Assembly (NCBI RefSeq): GCF_002160895.1
Contig: NZ_NFLL01000006.1
Location: 1-64,000 of the forward strand
Length of the DNA stretch: 64,000 nt
Direction: 5' to 3'
Source of the DNA: Faecalibacterium sp. An122
GTDB taxonomy: Bacteria > Bacillota > Clostridia > Oscillospirales > Ruminococcaceae
Shown here: positions 1 through 8,772 of the stretch, piece by piece
Layout of the letters: every line of letters starts with the position of its first letter
Position numbering within the stretch: the stretch's first letter is position 1
The notes under the pieces: generated by a model
What the model saw: only the letters and a program-made list of their open reading frames with translations
Told to the model about the DNA's origin: nothing
Databases searched by the model: none
Position numbers and translations under genes: made by a program

Positions 1-102
1 ACGATGAATCGTCATGCTATCACTTCCTTGCACTGCCTATGATAGAATCCTTTTATGTCTTTTTCTTGTCTTTTTAACACTTTTTTGGGCGTTTTTGAGT
101 TT

Positions 103-189
103 TCAGATACACCCTAGGGCCAGAATGGCTACGACAGGGGCTGCTGCAATTTTCAGCAGAAGTTTGAAGATAGAGAACAGAGCAGTCAT
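103..189 (-). CDS. Possible small hydrophobic peptide (28 aa)
   Basis: A 28-codon frame begins at an ATG at 189, preceded by GGAGG with an 8-base spacer. The peptide is almost entirely hydrophobic (MTALFSIFKLLLKIAAAP then VVAILALGCI), so it could form one membrane helix. It lies downstream of the minus-strand element genes and may be the start of a small element-encoded membrane protein shortened by a stop. Function is unknown, and it could be a chance frame. Confidence 0.35.
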   Translation of the reverse strand: MTALFSIFKLLLKIAAAPVVAILALGCI

Positions 190-275
190 TTTCAGAGCCT
201 CCTTCGTTGTTTTCTGTATTGATTGTCCCAAATTCATGCTCAAAAGGCAAGGATGTCAAAATTGATTTTTAACTA

Positions 276-309
276 AAAAGAGATGGCCCTCTTTTCAGAG
301 AAAGCCATC
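276..309 (-). terminator. Rho-independent terminator
   Basis: Read on the minus strand, GATGGC and GCCATC pair around an A/G-rich loop and are followed by TCTTTTT. It sits 14 bases past the stop of the zinc-ribbon gene at 323-676, so it likely ends that transcript. Confidence 0.6.
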
Positions 310-322
310 CCGGTAATATAGG

Positions 323-676
323 TTATTCTAATTCTTCATCAAGCAGATCATCCAGAAAGTCCAGCTCCTCATCCTCTCCATCATCCTCATCTACAAACAT
401 TTCTCTCGGCGGAAAATGCATTTCATACACATGCTGAGCAAGAGCACGCACTTCTGGACGGCGGTCTTTGGTCCTGTTTCTAAGCCAAGATATCTGATCT
501 CTGGATAACCGCCACGGCAGATTCAGCAGCCGGTTTATGGTCATCATCTCGGACTGCTTTTCAGGCGGCAGAGAAGCGCAGGCTTTACAGATATGGGCAG
601 CATGGCCCCTGTCAGTGAATTTTTCGTTTGCCTTATATTCTCCGCAAACCTTGCAATAATGTCCATGTTTCTTCAT
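323..676 (-). CDS. Zinc-ribbon-like hypothetical protein (117 aa)
   Basis: The N-terminus carries two Cys pairs, CKVC near residues 8-11 and CKAC near 30-33, which should bind one zinc. The middle has a basic segment with RDQISWLRNRTKDRRP, and the tail is very acidic (EDDGEDEELDFLDDLLDEE). The ATG at 676 has GGAG 7 bases upstream. The gene stands alone between two terminators, downstream of mobC. No named family was recognised. The zinc ribbon suggests nucleic-acid or protein binding, but the role is unknown. Confidence 0.6.
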   Translation of the reverse strand: MKKHGHYCKVCGEYKANEKFTDRGHAAHICKACASLPPEKQSEMMTINRLLNLPWRLSRDQISWLRNRTKDRRPEVRALAQHVYEMHFPPREMFVDEDDGEDEELDFLDDLLDEELE

Positions 677-759
677 AGGATGACTCCATTACAGAATTGT
701 ATTGACTGTCGTATTTTATTATCGTCCATCCTTGCCCAGATTGCAAGAAGCGGATAAAA

Positions 760-800
760 GAAAAATAGGGAGAGACGATGCAGACGCACCGCCTCTCCCC
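760..800 (-). terminator. Terminator after mobC
   Basis: GGGAGAG and CTCTCCC form a strong stem just past the mobC stop. On the minus strand it is followed by TATTTTT. An A/T run on the other side means it could also act in the opposite direction. Confidence 0.55.
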
Positions 801-806
801 TTTTTC

Positions 807-1151
807 TTATGAGATATTTGCCAGCTGTGTCAGGATCGTATGCACTCCTTCCCAAATCTCCTCCTGACGCCTGGAGAGGTCAGCTAAATCTTCCTGATAG
901 ACGCGGCCGGTGGAATTGACCCTTCGGACAAGTTGATTGAGGTTGTTGCTGCTGCGCCGCAGGAGAGAAAGCAATTCTTTCAGCTCCGGCAGATCGAGTT
1001 TAACTGCATACCCGTCCAAAGCCATCTTCCGCAGATAAGCTTCCCGGTTGAAAACACCCAGCTGCCCCATCTTTTCCTCAATCTGTTTCAGCTCCTCGGC
1101 TGTCACCCGGAAATTGAGCTGGATATTCCTTTTCCGCTTGGGGGCAGTCAT
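807..1151 (-). CDS. mobC: MobC-like relaxosome accessory protein
   Basis: This protein of about 114 residues resembles MobC/MbeC relaxosome proteins, which bind oriT and help the relaxase nick DNA. A basic N-terminus (TAPKRKRNIQLNFRVT) starts a ribbon-helix-helix-like segment. The family-like stretch GVFNREAYLRKMALDGY follows, and then SSNNLNQLVRRVNSTGRVY. The start at 1151 (MTAPKRK) is preferred over the frame's first codon at 1166. It overlaps the upstream DUF3848 gene by 4 bases, which implies translational coupling. The usual neighbour, a relaxase directly downstream, is missing here. A similar gene with an intact relaxase occurs at 48271. Confidence 0.75.
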   Translation of the reverse strand: MTAPKRKRNIQLNFRVTAEELKQIEEKMGQLGVFNREAYLRKMALDGYAVKLDLPELKELLSLLRRSSNNLNQLVRRVNSTGRVYQEDLADLSRRQEEIWEGVHTILTQLANIS

Positions 1152-1885
1152 CTTTCCGGCTCCCACTTCTTGGGAGGCGCCGCCTTGGTCTTACCGGCGG
1201 CAGGCTCCTGCCGCAGCTGCTGGATCACCGACGGCTTTTCCCGTTCCCGAACCAGGTCCCGGACCTGATCCACAAACAAATTGACGAGTCCGGGATGGCT
1301 GTCCACCACCCAGTGGGAGCGCCGGTTTCCATCCTCGCTGCCCTCCGGCATGGGCACCGTCTGCGCCCATGCTTTGTTCTCGCAGGAGAACCGGACATCC
1401 CAGTCCTTGTCCTGTACCGTCGCAGCAAGGACAGTCTGAACCCGCTCAGCTCCAAACTGGTCCAGGATTTCCTGCGCCGCTGCTTTGGCGTCCAGCCGGT
1501 TTTCCTTATATTGAGCGCCAATCGCCGCTTCAACGGCTTCCTTGCAGGAGATATTGAGACGTTTCTCCTGCTCTGCCTTGGCAGCTTTCACCTGTTCTGC
1601 CCTGTTTTCAAAGCAAGACCAGATTTCCTCCATGTGGCTGGTTTCCATCTTCTCATACTGATGGTAGAGATCATCCAGCGGCGAGGGAGAGGCCAGCAGG
1701 GCAGCAGCCTGGTCGCTGGTCAGGTCGTTGTACTCCAACGAAAGCAGGATATCTTCCCGCATCGTATATTCATAGGCATGATTCAGGATCTCCCGAGGAG
1801 ACTGGGACAGCAGCCAGTCCTCGAACTTCTCCTGCTCGGTAAACATCTTCTTGTAGAGGGCTGTGTTCAGTTCTTCGTTGGTCAT
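1148..1885 (-). CDS. DUF3848/DUF3849 domain protein
   Basis: This 245-residue protein has the N-terminal pattern of DUF3848 (YKKMFTEQEKFEDWLLSQ, then EYTMREDILLSLEYNDL). It is followed by a DUF3849-like part (KENRLDAKAAAQEILDQFGAE, then DWDVRFSCENKAWAQT). Both domains are known mainly from Clostridia conjugative elements and have no established biochemistry. The C-terminus is Pro/Lys-rich. It overlaps the SNF2 gene upstream and mobC downstream by 4 bases each, so the three genes form one operon. Family assignment is from recalled motifs. Confidence 0.75.
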   Translation of the reverse strand: MTNEELNTALYKKMFTEQEKFEDWLLSQSPREILNHAYEYTMREDILLSLEYNDLTSDQAAALLASPSPLDDLYHQYEKMETSHMEEIWSCFENRAEQVKAAKAEQEKRLNISCKEAVEAAIGAQYKENRLDAKAAAQEILDQFGAERVQTVLAATVQDKDWDVRFSCENKAWAQTVPMPEGSEDGNRRSHWVVDSHPGLVNLFVDQVRDLVREREKPSVIQQLRQEPAAGKTKAAPPKKWEPER

Positions 1886-3375
1886 CGGACATCCGCCTCC
1901 TTTTCATGGGTTTTGGGTTTGGTGACAGAGGGCTTGCTGGCAGCAGTGGCTTTCAGTTCGGCCAGCACCGAAGGACGGGCACTCTTGGCCATTACCTGTT
2001 CGGGCTGGGGCTGCCCCTTGCCATCCAGATTCAGGGCAGTATCCAGTTCCACAAGGCGGGCCGATTTGACCCGCAGGTCATCCTCATAGGGGAAAACCTT
2101 TCCCGCTTCCTCCTTGGCTGCGGCCTGCTGCTGATACAAATTGTCCAGCTTCGCTTGGGTCGCTTCCAGACGATAGGGCATCTGGGCAAGTGCGTTGTCG
2201 ATACGGGTAAGATTGCCGCGGGGGTCGGTTCCAAGACTTACCCGATGGGTCATTTGGCCTTTCAGCATCAGGGTAACTTCCTGCTTCCACGCATCAAACG
2301 CTGCCGACATGGCAAAGCCCCGGTAGCTGCCGAGCTGCACCGGGTCGGTGCCCTTCAGCTCCTTGCAGAAATCCAACAGAGCAGCGCCCGCCTTCTCCTT
2401 GTCATCCAGCACAGTGCCCCGAATTTCCATCCCGGCAAACCCATCCTTCGGGTGAGGGTGAGCGGCCAGCGTTTCCATATCTGCCTCAAATCCCTGAATG
2501 AATCCCTTGTGCTTTTCAATCTCCTGGGGATAGAATTTCAGCAGCTGATCTTCCAGCCGATACTGCTTGCTCTTGTGATCGGCCTTCATCAGCTTGAGCT
2601 TGGAAACCTCCACATCCAGGTCCATCCGTTCTTTGATCCGGGGATCACCGGCACACAGGGCCTTGATCTCCGCAAAGGAGAGTGCCGTTTCATCCACATC
2701 ATCGCAGGAGCGCACCGGGCTTTTACTGCTCATGATCTGGCTGATGAACTTCTGCTTGTTCTCCACCGTCTGCCAGAGGTAAGCGTCAAAGGTTCCCTCT
2801 GTCACATAGCGGTACACATGGACAAGCGGATTCTTGTTGCCCTGACGTTCGATACGGCCCTTGCGCTGGGCAAGGTCTCCCGGACGCCACGGGCAATCCA
2901 GGTCATGCAGAGCCACCAGCCGGTCTTGTACGTTGGTTCCGGCTCCCATCTTGGCGGTACTTCCCAGCAGGACACGCACCTGCCCGGTGCGCACCTTGGC
3001 GAACAGTTTCTTTTTCCGCACCTCGGTGTTGGCATCGTGAATAAAGGCAATCTGTTCAGCGGGCATCCCGCGGGCGATCAGCTTTTGCCGGATATCCTCA
3101 TAGACCGTAAAGGCCGGCTTTGCCTCAGCCAGCGGCACTGCCTGCTCCAGCGAATGAAGGACAGGATTGTCCACCGCCTTGGCTGCCTTTTTGGACGGGG
3201 CTGCCTGGGGCGTCGAGATATCACAGAACACCAGCTGAGTCAGCTTGTCGGCCTGGCCATCCTGCCAGATCTGCATGATGTTGTCCACGCACCGGTTGAC
3301 CTTGGTGCCGGGTTCGTCCGGCAGCAGCTGGTTGATGATCCGCTGGTCCAGCCCCAGCTTGCGGCCATCGCTGGT
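1882..3375 (-). pseudogene. SNF2-type helicase, 3' exon after group II intron
   Basis: This is the C-terminal part of the giant (usually over 2000 residues) SNF2-like helicase/methylase found in Clostridia conjugative elements. The frame is open from the intron edge at 3375 (TSDGRKLGLDQRII), so the internal ATG at 3288 is not a true start. Helicase motifs V and VI are clear: STAKMGAGTNVQDR and QRKGRIERQG. The rest is a long helical tail ending in Lys/Glu repeats. Joining it to 5804-6094 restores one frame across the splice (DNMLKI plus TSDGRK). The 5' exon is cut off, so the full enzyme cannot be made. Confidence 0.8.
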
Positions 3376-3430
3376 GTCGGGTAGGATACCGGCGAGGTAG
3401 CAAGTGCCCCTTTTCCGTTATCCCCCCTCG

Positions 3431-3464
3431 GAACCGGACTTGATACTTTCGCATCATCCGGCTC
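3431..3464 (-). ncRNA. Group II intron domain V
   Basis: The 34-nt hairpin starts GAGCCGGATGATGC, turns at GAAA and closes with AAGTCCGGTTC on the minus strand. This is the conserved catalytic domain V of group II ribozymes, placed as expected before domain VI and the 3' splice site at 3376. Confidence 0.85.
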
Positions 3465-3479
3465 CCCAGTAATTTCATT

Positions 3480-5267
3480 TCAAGAACGTGTATTTAATGT
3501 TCCATTGTGGATAGCTGTGTGGCATTCCCGACATACCACCAGCGTTTTTCTTTGCCGCGCAGCCATAATCTGAACCCAGACCGGCGGCGCGGACTTGCCT
3601 TTGGTCTTTAAATCCGCCAGCTTGCGGATATGATGCACTTCGATATCTTTTCTGCTCCCACACAACTCACAAGTATCTGCTGTCAACCGCTTGATGAGTT
3701 CTGTGCGCCCTCCATATACCTTGTAGGGCTTGTCCTCTATGACGGCTTTGCGTTTATGGGCCAGTGAAATTCCTCCCCAGGTAGCTACCAATGGCTTTTT
3801 GCCGGGGCGCTCCACAACCACTTGCAGACAGGGGACTGTTTTTCCGCTTGTGCTTGTGGTTGTAGTTTTATACTTTGCCTTTTGCTTTTTGATGGATGAA
3901 CGATGTTTACAAGCCAATGTTTTCAGCAGAGAGGTTTCCATGATCCAGTAGAGTTTGGAAAACCAAGATAGATTTTGGGCCAGAACATAATACTGTACCA
4001 GTCCTCTATATTCCTGCTGAAACCTTTGAACGATAGAGAAATCATCATCGTGAAGCAACGCATTTCTGTGTGTCACTTTTCCATTTCGCTTGAACGACCT
4101 GCATCTATCCTCAATCACCCTTGCCGGAACAAACAATGCGATCGCACCATTGGCTCCTCTGCGGCCTTTGGGGTCAAGATAATCATTCACCCTTTGCGCC
4201 TTTATTTCATAACCAAGGAACTTGGCAGCCTGGCTACTCGCATTGGTAATTAAGGTCTTTTCCTGCGACAATTCCAGATGAAGCTCCTTTTCGAGAAAAT
4301 CGTGCATTGCCGCCTTGATTTCCTCAGCATCCGCTTTGGAGCCTGTAAATCCAATGAGAAAATCATCCGCATAGCGGACATATCTGCATCTGCGATAGTT
4401 TTCGTCATACGGATCAACCGCTGGAATATTTCGTCGCTCAACTTTAAGTCTGTGGGCAGTTTGAATATCGCTGTTCTTTCTCGCCTTGCTGATTTCAGCG
4501 TTCATCCGACTATACACAGGATTTGCCTTTTGCCGCTTTCCCCGTGTGTTGTTGGGAATCAGGACTTTCTCAATCCACTGGTCAAACTCATTGAGGTAAA
4601 TATTCGCCAGAAGTGGACTGATAACGCCGCCCTGCGGAGTTCCACTGATTGTCTGATTAAACTTCCAGTCCTCCAGGTACCCGGCTTTCAGCATGTTCGC
4701 TACCAGCCGGATAAATCTGCCGTCATGGATATTTCTCTCAAGTATTTTCAGCAGAACAGCATGGTCTATTGTGTCGAAGTATTTGGAAATATCCCCTTCG
4801 ATAAACCAGCGTGTTCCTTTCCATACTTGAATTTCCTGCAAGGCCGTATGACATCCCCTGTTGGGCCGTAATCCATGAGAATGTGTGCTGAATTGCGGTT
4901 CATAGTACGCTTCCAGAATCTCGCGCATTACTTCCTGCAACAGCTTATCTCCCCATGTTGGAATGCCCAGGGGACGCTTTTTCCCGTTTTTCTTTGGGAT
5001 ATATTCACGCCTTGCTGGTTTCCACTGATACTTTTCTTCTCTGAGAAGCTCAATCATCCTGTCAATTTTCTGGATTGACATACCATCAACTGTTTCTTCG
5101 GTGACGCCTTTTGTCATTGCGCCGTTATTCGGGTATAACTTTGCATAGGCGTTCAGATAAAGATCGCGGTTGAATAAGAGCTTATAAACTCTTTCGATGG
5201 GTTTATGCTGTTTTCCACGTTCTTGAATGACTGTTAAAACAGTTTGGGCTGTACGCATCTCACGCAC
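3480..5267 (-). CDS. ltrA: Group II intron reverse transcriptase/maturase
   Basis: This 595-residue LtrA-type protein promotes intron splicing and retrohoming. The RT domain includes the priming block KRPLGIPTWGDKLLQEVMR, then FDTIDHAVLLK, SGTPQGGVISPLLANIYL and the catalytic YADD in YVRYADDFLIGF. Domain X (maturase) follows. The C-terminus carries an HNH nuclease (CELCGSRKDIEVHH, then VVCRECHTAIH). The GTG at 5267 and ATG at 5258 are both possible starts, with AGGAG just upstream. No frameshift or premature stop is seen. The frame lies wholly inside the intron, as expected, and is probably translated from the unspliced RNA. Confidence 0.92.
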   Translation of the reverse strand: MREMRTAQTVLTVIQERGKQHKPIERVYKLLFNRDLYLNAYAKLYPNNGAMTKGVTEETVDGMSIQKIDRMIELLREEKYQWKPARREYIPKKNGKKRPLGIPTWGDKLLQEVMREILEAYYEPQFSTHSHGLRPNRGCHTALQEIQVWKGTRWFIEGDISKYFDTIDHAVLLKILERNIHDGRFIRLVANMLKAGYLEDWKFNQTISGTPQGGVISPLLANIYLNEFDQWIEKVLIPNNTRGKRQKANPVYSRMNAEISKARKNSDIQTAHRLKVERRNIPAVDPYDENYRRCRYVRYADDFLIGFTGSKADAEEIKAAMHDFLEKELHLELSQEKTLITNASSQAAKFLGYEIKAQRVNDYLDPKGRRGANGAIALFVPARVIEDRCRSFKRNGKVTHRNALLHDDDFSIVQRFQQEYRGLVQYYVLAQNLSWFSKLYWIMETSLLKTLACKHRSSIKKQKAKYKTTTTSTSGKTVPCLQVVVERPGKKPLVATWGGISLAHKRKAVIEDKPYKVYGGRTELIKRLTADTCELCGSRKDIEVHHIRKLADLKTKGKSAPPVWVQIMAARQRKTLVVCRECHTAIHNGTLNTRS

Positions 5268-5803
5268 CTACTCCTTTCTAACAAATCGAAATTACCTGCC
5301 GTCCTTCGCCATGTGAGCGGCTTTCCCGCTTCCGATTTTACGGCCATCCCTGTTATTTCAGGGTTCTCAGACTACTATGACGGCTCCGTGACCATGGGGG
5401 TCGCCCCCTTTAGGCCATCCTGCCATTCGTCAAAAGTGTACGTGTCGAGTGTTCCTTAGGTTCCTCGTTCGTTCCTTTATTCCTGCCCATTGCAGGCTCT
5501 TTCACTGCAAAAAGTTACTCACCCAAAATCAACAACAGCGAGCATACAGTGACACCGGTATCAGTCGCTTTCCGGTGGGCGATGCTTTGCACCAAGTCGG
5601 AACTGAGGTTCAGGCAGTTTAGCTTTAACCATAGAACACGGAACTTGCGGAGCGTCGAGACCTTGCGGCTAGTCCCTTATCCGCTTTGCCAACATGCGAT
5701 TGTCCCCTTTGAGTTTCCTCGCCAGGTAGGTTGGTTGTTCCCATCATTTACTTTTAATAATGTCCCCTGTAGGGGAAATACACTTTTGCGCTTAGCAGCG
5801 CAC

Positions 5804-6094
5804 GATTTTCAGCATATTGTCCTCGGACGGGTCCACATTGCCGACGTGAACGGCGGCGGCTCGCTTGGAAAGCTCGGCCACCATTCCTTTCTGAATCTCA
5901 GAGGGCTTCACCACCACCGTCTCAAACTTAGCCTCCGGCACCGGCAGGTGAAGCTGGTCCGAAGTTTTGATGTCAGCGACTTCCTTGAACATATTCATCA
6001 GTTCCGGCAGGTTGAAGAACTTTGCAAAGCGGGTACGCGCCCGGTAGCCGGTGCCTTCGGGAAGCAAGTTGTCAAGAGGTTTTCCGCATTTTTT
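5804..6094 (-). pseudogene. SNF2-type helicase, truncated 5' exon
   Basis: Up to the intron edge the frame reads LPEGTGYRARTRFAKFFNLP, PELMNMFKEVADIKTSDQL and VDPSEDNMLKI, the segment of SNF2-like element helicases that comes before the C-terminal helicase lobe. Homology starts near 6064. Upstream of that the frame enters unrelated sequence and meets a TAG at 6095. The N-terminal methylase and helicase parts are therefore gone, replaced by the TnpW-like gene that overlaps it at 6072. This looks like a deletion junction. Confidence 0.75.
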
Positions 6095-6314
6095 CTAAAT
6101 GATCCAAATTGGAGTGTCTGGCTTCGTTGAGAATGTCCCGCGCACAGGCTTCACGAAGTGCAGTTTCCAGCGTTTTTCCGTTGTTTTCTGCTGTTAGAAT
6201 ACGCACAATGAACCGGGTCTTTCCGATTTTCATAGAAAAAGAGCCGCCCGTGATGGCGGCTTGACAATCCAGTGTATTGACGGCGGTAGCGCCGTTGCGT
6301 TCGATATCGTTCAT
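6072..6314 (-). CDS. Small TnpW-like protein (80 aa)
   Basis: The first half (VNTLDCQAAITGGSFSMKIG, KTRFIVRI) resembles the short TnpW proteins of Tn4451-like elements: a leader, then a KIGxTxFIV strand. The second half (TAENNGKTLETALREACARD) differs from the usual His-Phe-type continuation. The gene therefore may be a divergent relative, or a fusion made when the flanking deletion occurred. Its 3' end overlaps the broken SNF2 exon. A decayed TnpW copy lies just upstream. Function is unknown. Confidence 0.45.
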   Translation of the reverse strand: MNDIERNGATAVNTLDCQAAITGGSFSMKIGKTRFIVRILTAENNGKTLETALREACARDILNEARHSNLDHLEKMRKTS

Positions 6315-6383
6315 TCTATTCCTCCTTCCCTTAGGGAAAACGTTGTCAAAATATTCAGAAGGAATATCTTCCGAGTTTTTGTC

Positions 6384-6560
6384 TCAAAAATTGGCGGTTT
6401 TAATATCATCCAACATCAAAGCTTCATTTTGCCCTCCAAAGCGTCTTTTGCAGTCTGGTTGAAGTGAATCCTACCACATAGGTGGTATTTCAATCTTCAC
6501 AATGAAAGTGCTTGCTGGGGTCGTTTGCCCTGTGGTCAAAGTCCGTGTTTCTTGCTCCAT
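6384..6560 (-). pseudogene. tnpW pseudogene with 21-bp insertion
   Basis: The frame from ATG 6560 reads MEQETRTLTTGQTTPASTFI and VKI. It is then interrupted, and the expected IHFNQTAKDALEGKMKL resumes in a shifted frame, with ALMLDDIKTANF in a third frame. The break is 21 extra bases containing ACCACataGGTGGT-type symmetry, flanked by GATT on both sides. That looks like a small insertion with a 4-bp target duplication. A further 1-base shift lies near KMKL. No functional product is expected. Confidence 0.6.
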
Positions 6561-6588
6561 GTCTTCATTCCCCCTTTAAAAAGTTCAA

Positions 6589-6632
6589 ACAAAAAGGCAC
6601 CTTCTCTCCAAAAGAGTCAGGTGCCTTTTTGT
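6589..6632. terminator. Bidirectional terminator
   Basis: AAAAAGGCACC and GGTGCCTTTTT form an 11-bp stem around an 18-base loop, with A and T runs on both sides. It separates the relaxase remnant from the tnpW pseudogene and could work in either direction. Confidence 0.65.
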
Positions 6633-6701
6633 CATATTTGGGTTATGTAATCTAAATGCTCCTTATCCTTAATAAAGTAAGTTTGATTTTATCTTGAATA
6701 A

Positions 6702-7197
6702 TTACAAATATTTATATTCTGGCAGGTCATTGCAAATAGCCGCCCGCAGTCGCTCCTTGTAGGAGAACTAGTGCTCCAACTCTAGTCCATCATAGTGAAG
6801 AAAACAGTTCTTCCTATAGATCCTTGGGCTGTTGATCATAAGCAGGTCATTTTCCAAACATACCCAGTCAGAAAGCTACCGCACCGCCCGAGCCGAGCCG
6901 ATGAGATCCCGAAACTTATGGAAGCAATCCATCGAAGTGGAGTTGTAGTAGATGTGGTTATGAATGTGCTGGCAGTCTGTGTGGATAGCAATGAAAAAGG
7001 CACACTTGCCCTTTGTTCAGCGCATCAACAGTCTGTAGTCGTACTCATAGGAGGAAATCAATTTGCCTCCTTGCATCTTGTCCAGGTTGTGTCCATAGTC
7101 AAATCGCGCTTTCAAGGATTGAGCGATGATTTCATCCTTGCTGATCTTGTATTTTTTGAAATAGATTGTGGCCGCAGGCAGTACCTCTACTGGTAAA
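6702..7197 (-). pseudogene. Decayed MobP-type relaxase
   Basis: Minus-strand frames give ATIYFKKYKISKDEIIAQSL, FDYGHNLDKMQGGKLISSYE, then HTDCQHIHNHIYYNSTSMDC, FRDLIGSARAVR and, after a stop, FSYKERLRAAI. This is the order of a relaxase/mobilization nuclease, including the HIHNH metal-binding motif. A deletion removes the part between SSYEYDY and TKGKCAFFIA. In-frame stops follow AVR and EH, and a final TAA ends the frame near 6702. The plus-strand frame over the same bases is only its shadow. It cannot encode an active relaxase. Confidence 0.7.
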
Positions 7198-7222
7198 AAA
7201 CAGTCAGATTGCCTGAGAATTT

Positions 7223-8221
7223 CTATAATTCTATATTTTCCTGATCTTCCTTGCTACTTTGCGCATCCTTTATCATATCCAGATTATGAATTACAATATC
7301 TCGGTTTTCCTGAAAGACACGAAAGAACTCTCTAAACTCCTGCTTTTCTTCTTCCCCGTCATTAAGATATTCAGATAGAGTAACTAATCCTACCATAGAA
7401 AACGTACAGGCTAGTGAAAAAGTAGAACTCCCCCCCACGGGATTTCTTATATATTTCAAACTAATTCCATTTTCGTCAACACTCTTATCCATTGTTGAAT
7501 TCAATGCGTGCGTTTCATATGAAAGTCCTCCATATATGCCCCGATAATATTGTTCATATCCTACTTCTTTCATTAACCCATAAAAACTCGATGCATTGCT
7601 ACAGACTTCATACCATTGAATATAAATTTTTTTCTTTTTATTGTGCCCTTGCTTTTGTTTTAATTTTGCTTTTCTATCATTGTCTACTTGTTGAAACACC
7701 TCTTTTGATTTAATTATTCTTTCAAATGCGGCTTTCTTCTTTTTATATTGTTTATAGCCATCGTTAAACTGGTTTTCTCGTCCATTTTCGAGAAGCATAT
7801 TTCGATAATTTGAGTTTTCCGAGAACAGTTCATCTCCTAATTCTATCTCCTGATAATGGTGCTCTAATGAATATGCCGCAGCCCTTTTCTTAGTATCTTC
7901 TTTTAATATGAATTTCATGCTTATGATATTTTCAATCAGTGACCTCAATATGATTTGAGCTTGAGTAAACAGACCAACTGAATAAAGTACATTGATTGCA
8001 TCCAGCTGCTCCATAATTTTTCTAACAAATAAGCAAATAACCATGTTAACAAAATCATCTTGCCCGGAAGTTCCATAAGAAATTTCGTTTTCGATTTCTC
8101 CATACCTGGTTATTATAGATGATAAAACAGCACCAACCTGATTAATAGCACATTTCACTGGCTCACTTTCTTCAACATTGAAAAACATGCCCTTAAACGT
8201 TCTTAAATAATCATCAACCAT
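7223..8221 (-). CDS. DUF5677 domain protein (332 aa)
   Basis: The helical pattern ALYSVGLFTQAQIILRSLIE in spirit (QAQIILRSLIENIISMKFI near residues 84-102), followed by WYEVCSN and YYRGIYGGLSYETHA near residues 200-235, matches DUF5677, a family of unknown role often near mobile elements. The protein is soluble, helix-rich and has a basic middle (KAKLKQKQGHNKKKK). The gene is clearly more AT-rich than its neighbours, a sign of separate origin. It begins at ATG 8221 and stands alone between decayed mobilization genes. It is intact by sequence. Confidence 0.65.
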   Translation of the reverse strand: MVDDYLRTFKGMFFNVEESEPVKCAINQVGAVLSSIITRYGEIENEISYGTSGQDDFVNMVICLFVRKIMEQLDAINVLYSVGLFTQAQIILRSLIENIISMKFILKEDTKKRAAAYSLEHHYQEIELGDELFSENSNYRNMLLENGRENQFNDGYKQYKKKKAAFERIIKSKEVFQQVDNDRKAKLKQKQGHNKKKKIYIQWYEVCSNASSFYGLMKEVGYEQYYRGIYGGLSYETHALNSTMDKSVDENGISLKYIRNPVGGSSTFSLACTFSMVGLVTLSEYLNDGEEEKQEFREFFRVFQENRDIVIHNLDMIKDAQSSKEDQENIEL

Positions 8222-8772
8222 TGTTATTCTCCAATCTATCTATTTTACAAACAAATGATATCAGTCAATCATCAGCTTGTTTAACTAGTGTATCATATTT
8301 CTACCAATAAGCTACCACTTTATGAGATAAAATGTTCTAAAATAAAAAGCCGTGGAGTAGCCACAAGGTTACTCCACGACAGGACAGAGTTCCATCACCG
8401 CTGGCAACTTTTTCAACAGATCAGACAGTGTCCCTCGATCAGCGACTGCACCTCCGGCGTCACCATCACAGGGAGCTGAACACAACTGCGGCATTTACTT
8501 ACACTCCCCGCCTCCTGTGCTTGTTGGGGGCATTTACCTTGTTCAGCTCCTTTTCTGGAGATTGGAGGGCAGTGTCGGAGTATTGTTCACTATTCCATCA
8601 ATTTATAGTTCTATTCATTTAAAATCGCTTCACGATTTTCAAAGATAAGGTTTTCAGTTTTTACAAAGAACCTGCTGATGAAAACATCACGTCCAAACTG
8701 TATTGGAATATCTACAACCACTAACCTCGGTCTCCCCTGGAGGTAGGGAGAGGCTGTCAAAATTTCTCCTGC
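8222..8772. other. 551-bp stretch with gene remnants only
   Basis: No convincing gene is present. A hairpin at 8352-8379 (GTGGAGTAGCC pairing with GGTTACTCCAC, one wobble) could terminate transcription. Short fragments such as FTIFKDKVFSFYKEPADEN on the plus strand and VTPEVQSLIEGHC on the minus strand look like broken pieces of element genes but lack starts. TCTCCC and GGGAGA at 8733-8753 form another hairpin just past the MobL gene end. Confidence 0.5.

Larger units (their letters stand above)
3376..5803 (-). mobile_element. Group II intron (about 2.43 kb)
   Basis: On the minus strand the intron begins GTGCG (the GUGYG rule) directly after CTGAAAATC, and ends CCCGAC just before ACCAGCGATGGC. 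Removing it joins DNMLKI to TSDGRKLG in frame, which fixes both edges. It encodes an LtrA-type reverse transcriptase/maturase with an HNH domain, and a canonical domain V lies 55 bases from the 3' end. The roughly 530 bases between the 5' edge and the protein start would hold domains I-III. Both RNA and protein parts look intact, so it may still splice and retrohome. Confidence 0.9.

Noticed and set aside
1906-3384. 492-codon plus-strand frame
   Set aside because: Opposite the helicase exon, which has motifs V and VI. No ribosome site or family match.
6795-7196. 133-codon plus-strand frame
   Set aside because: The minus strand of the same bases shows relaxase motifs, so the plus frame is a shadow over a pseudogene.
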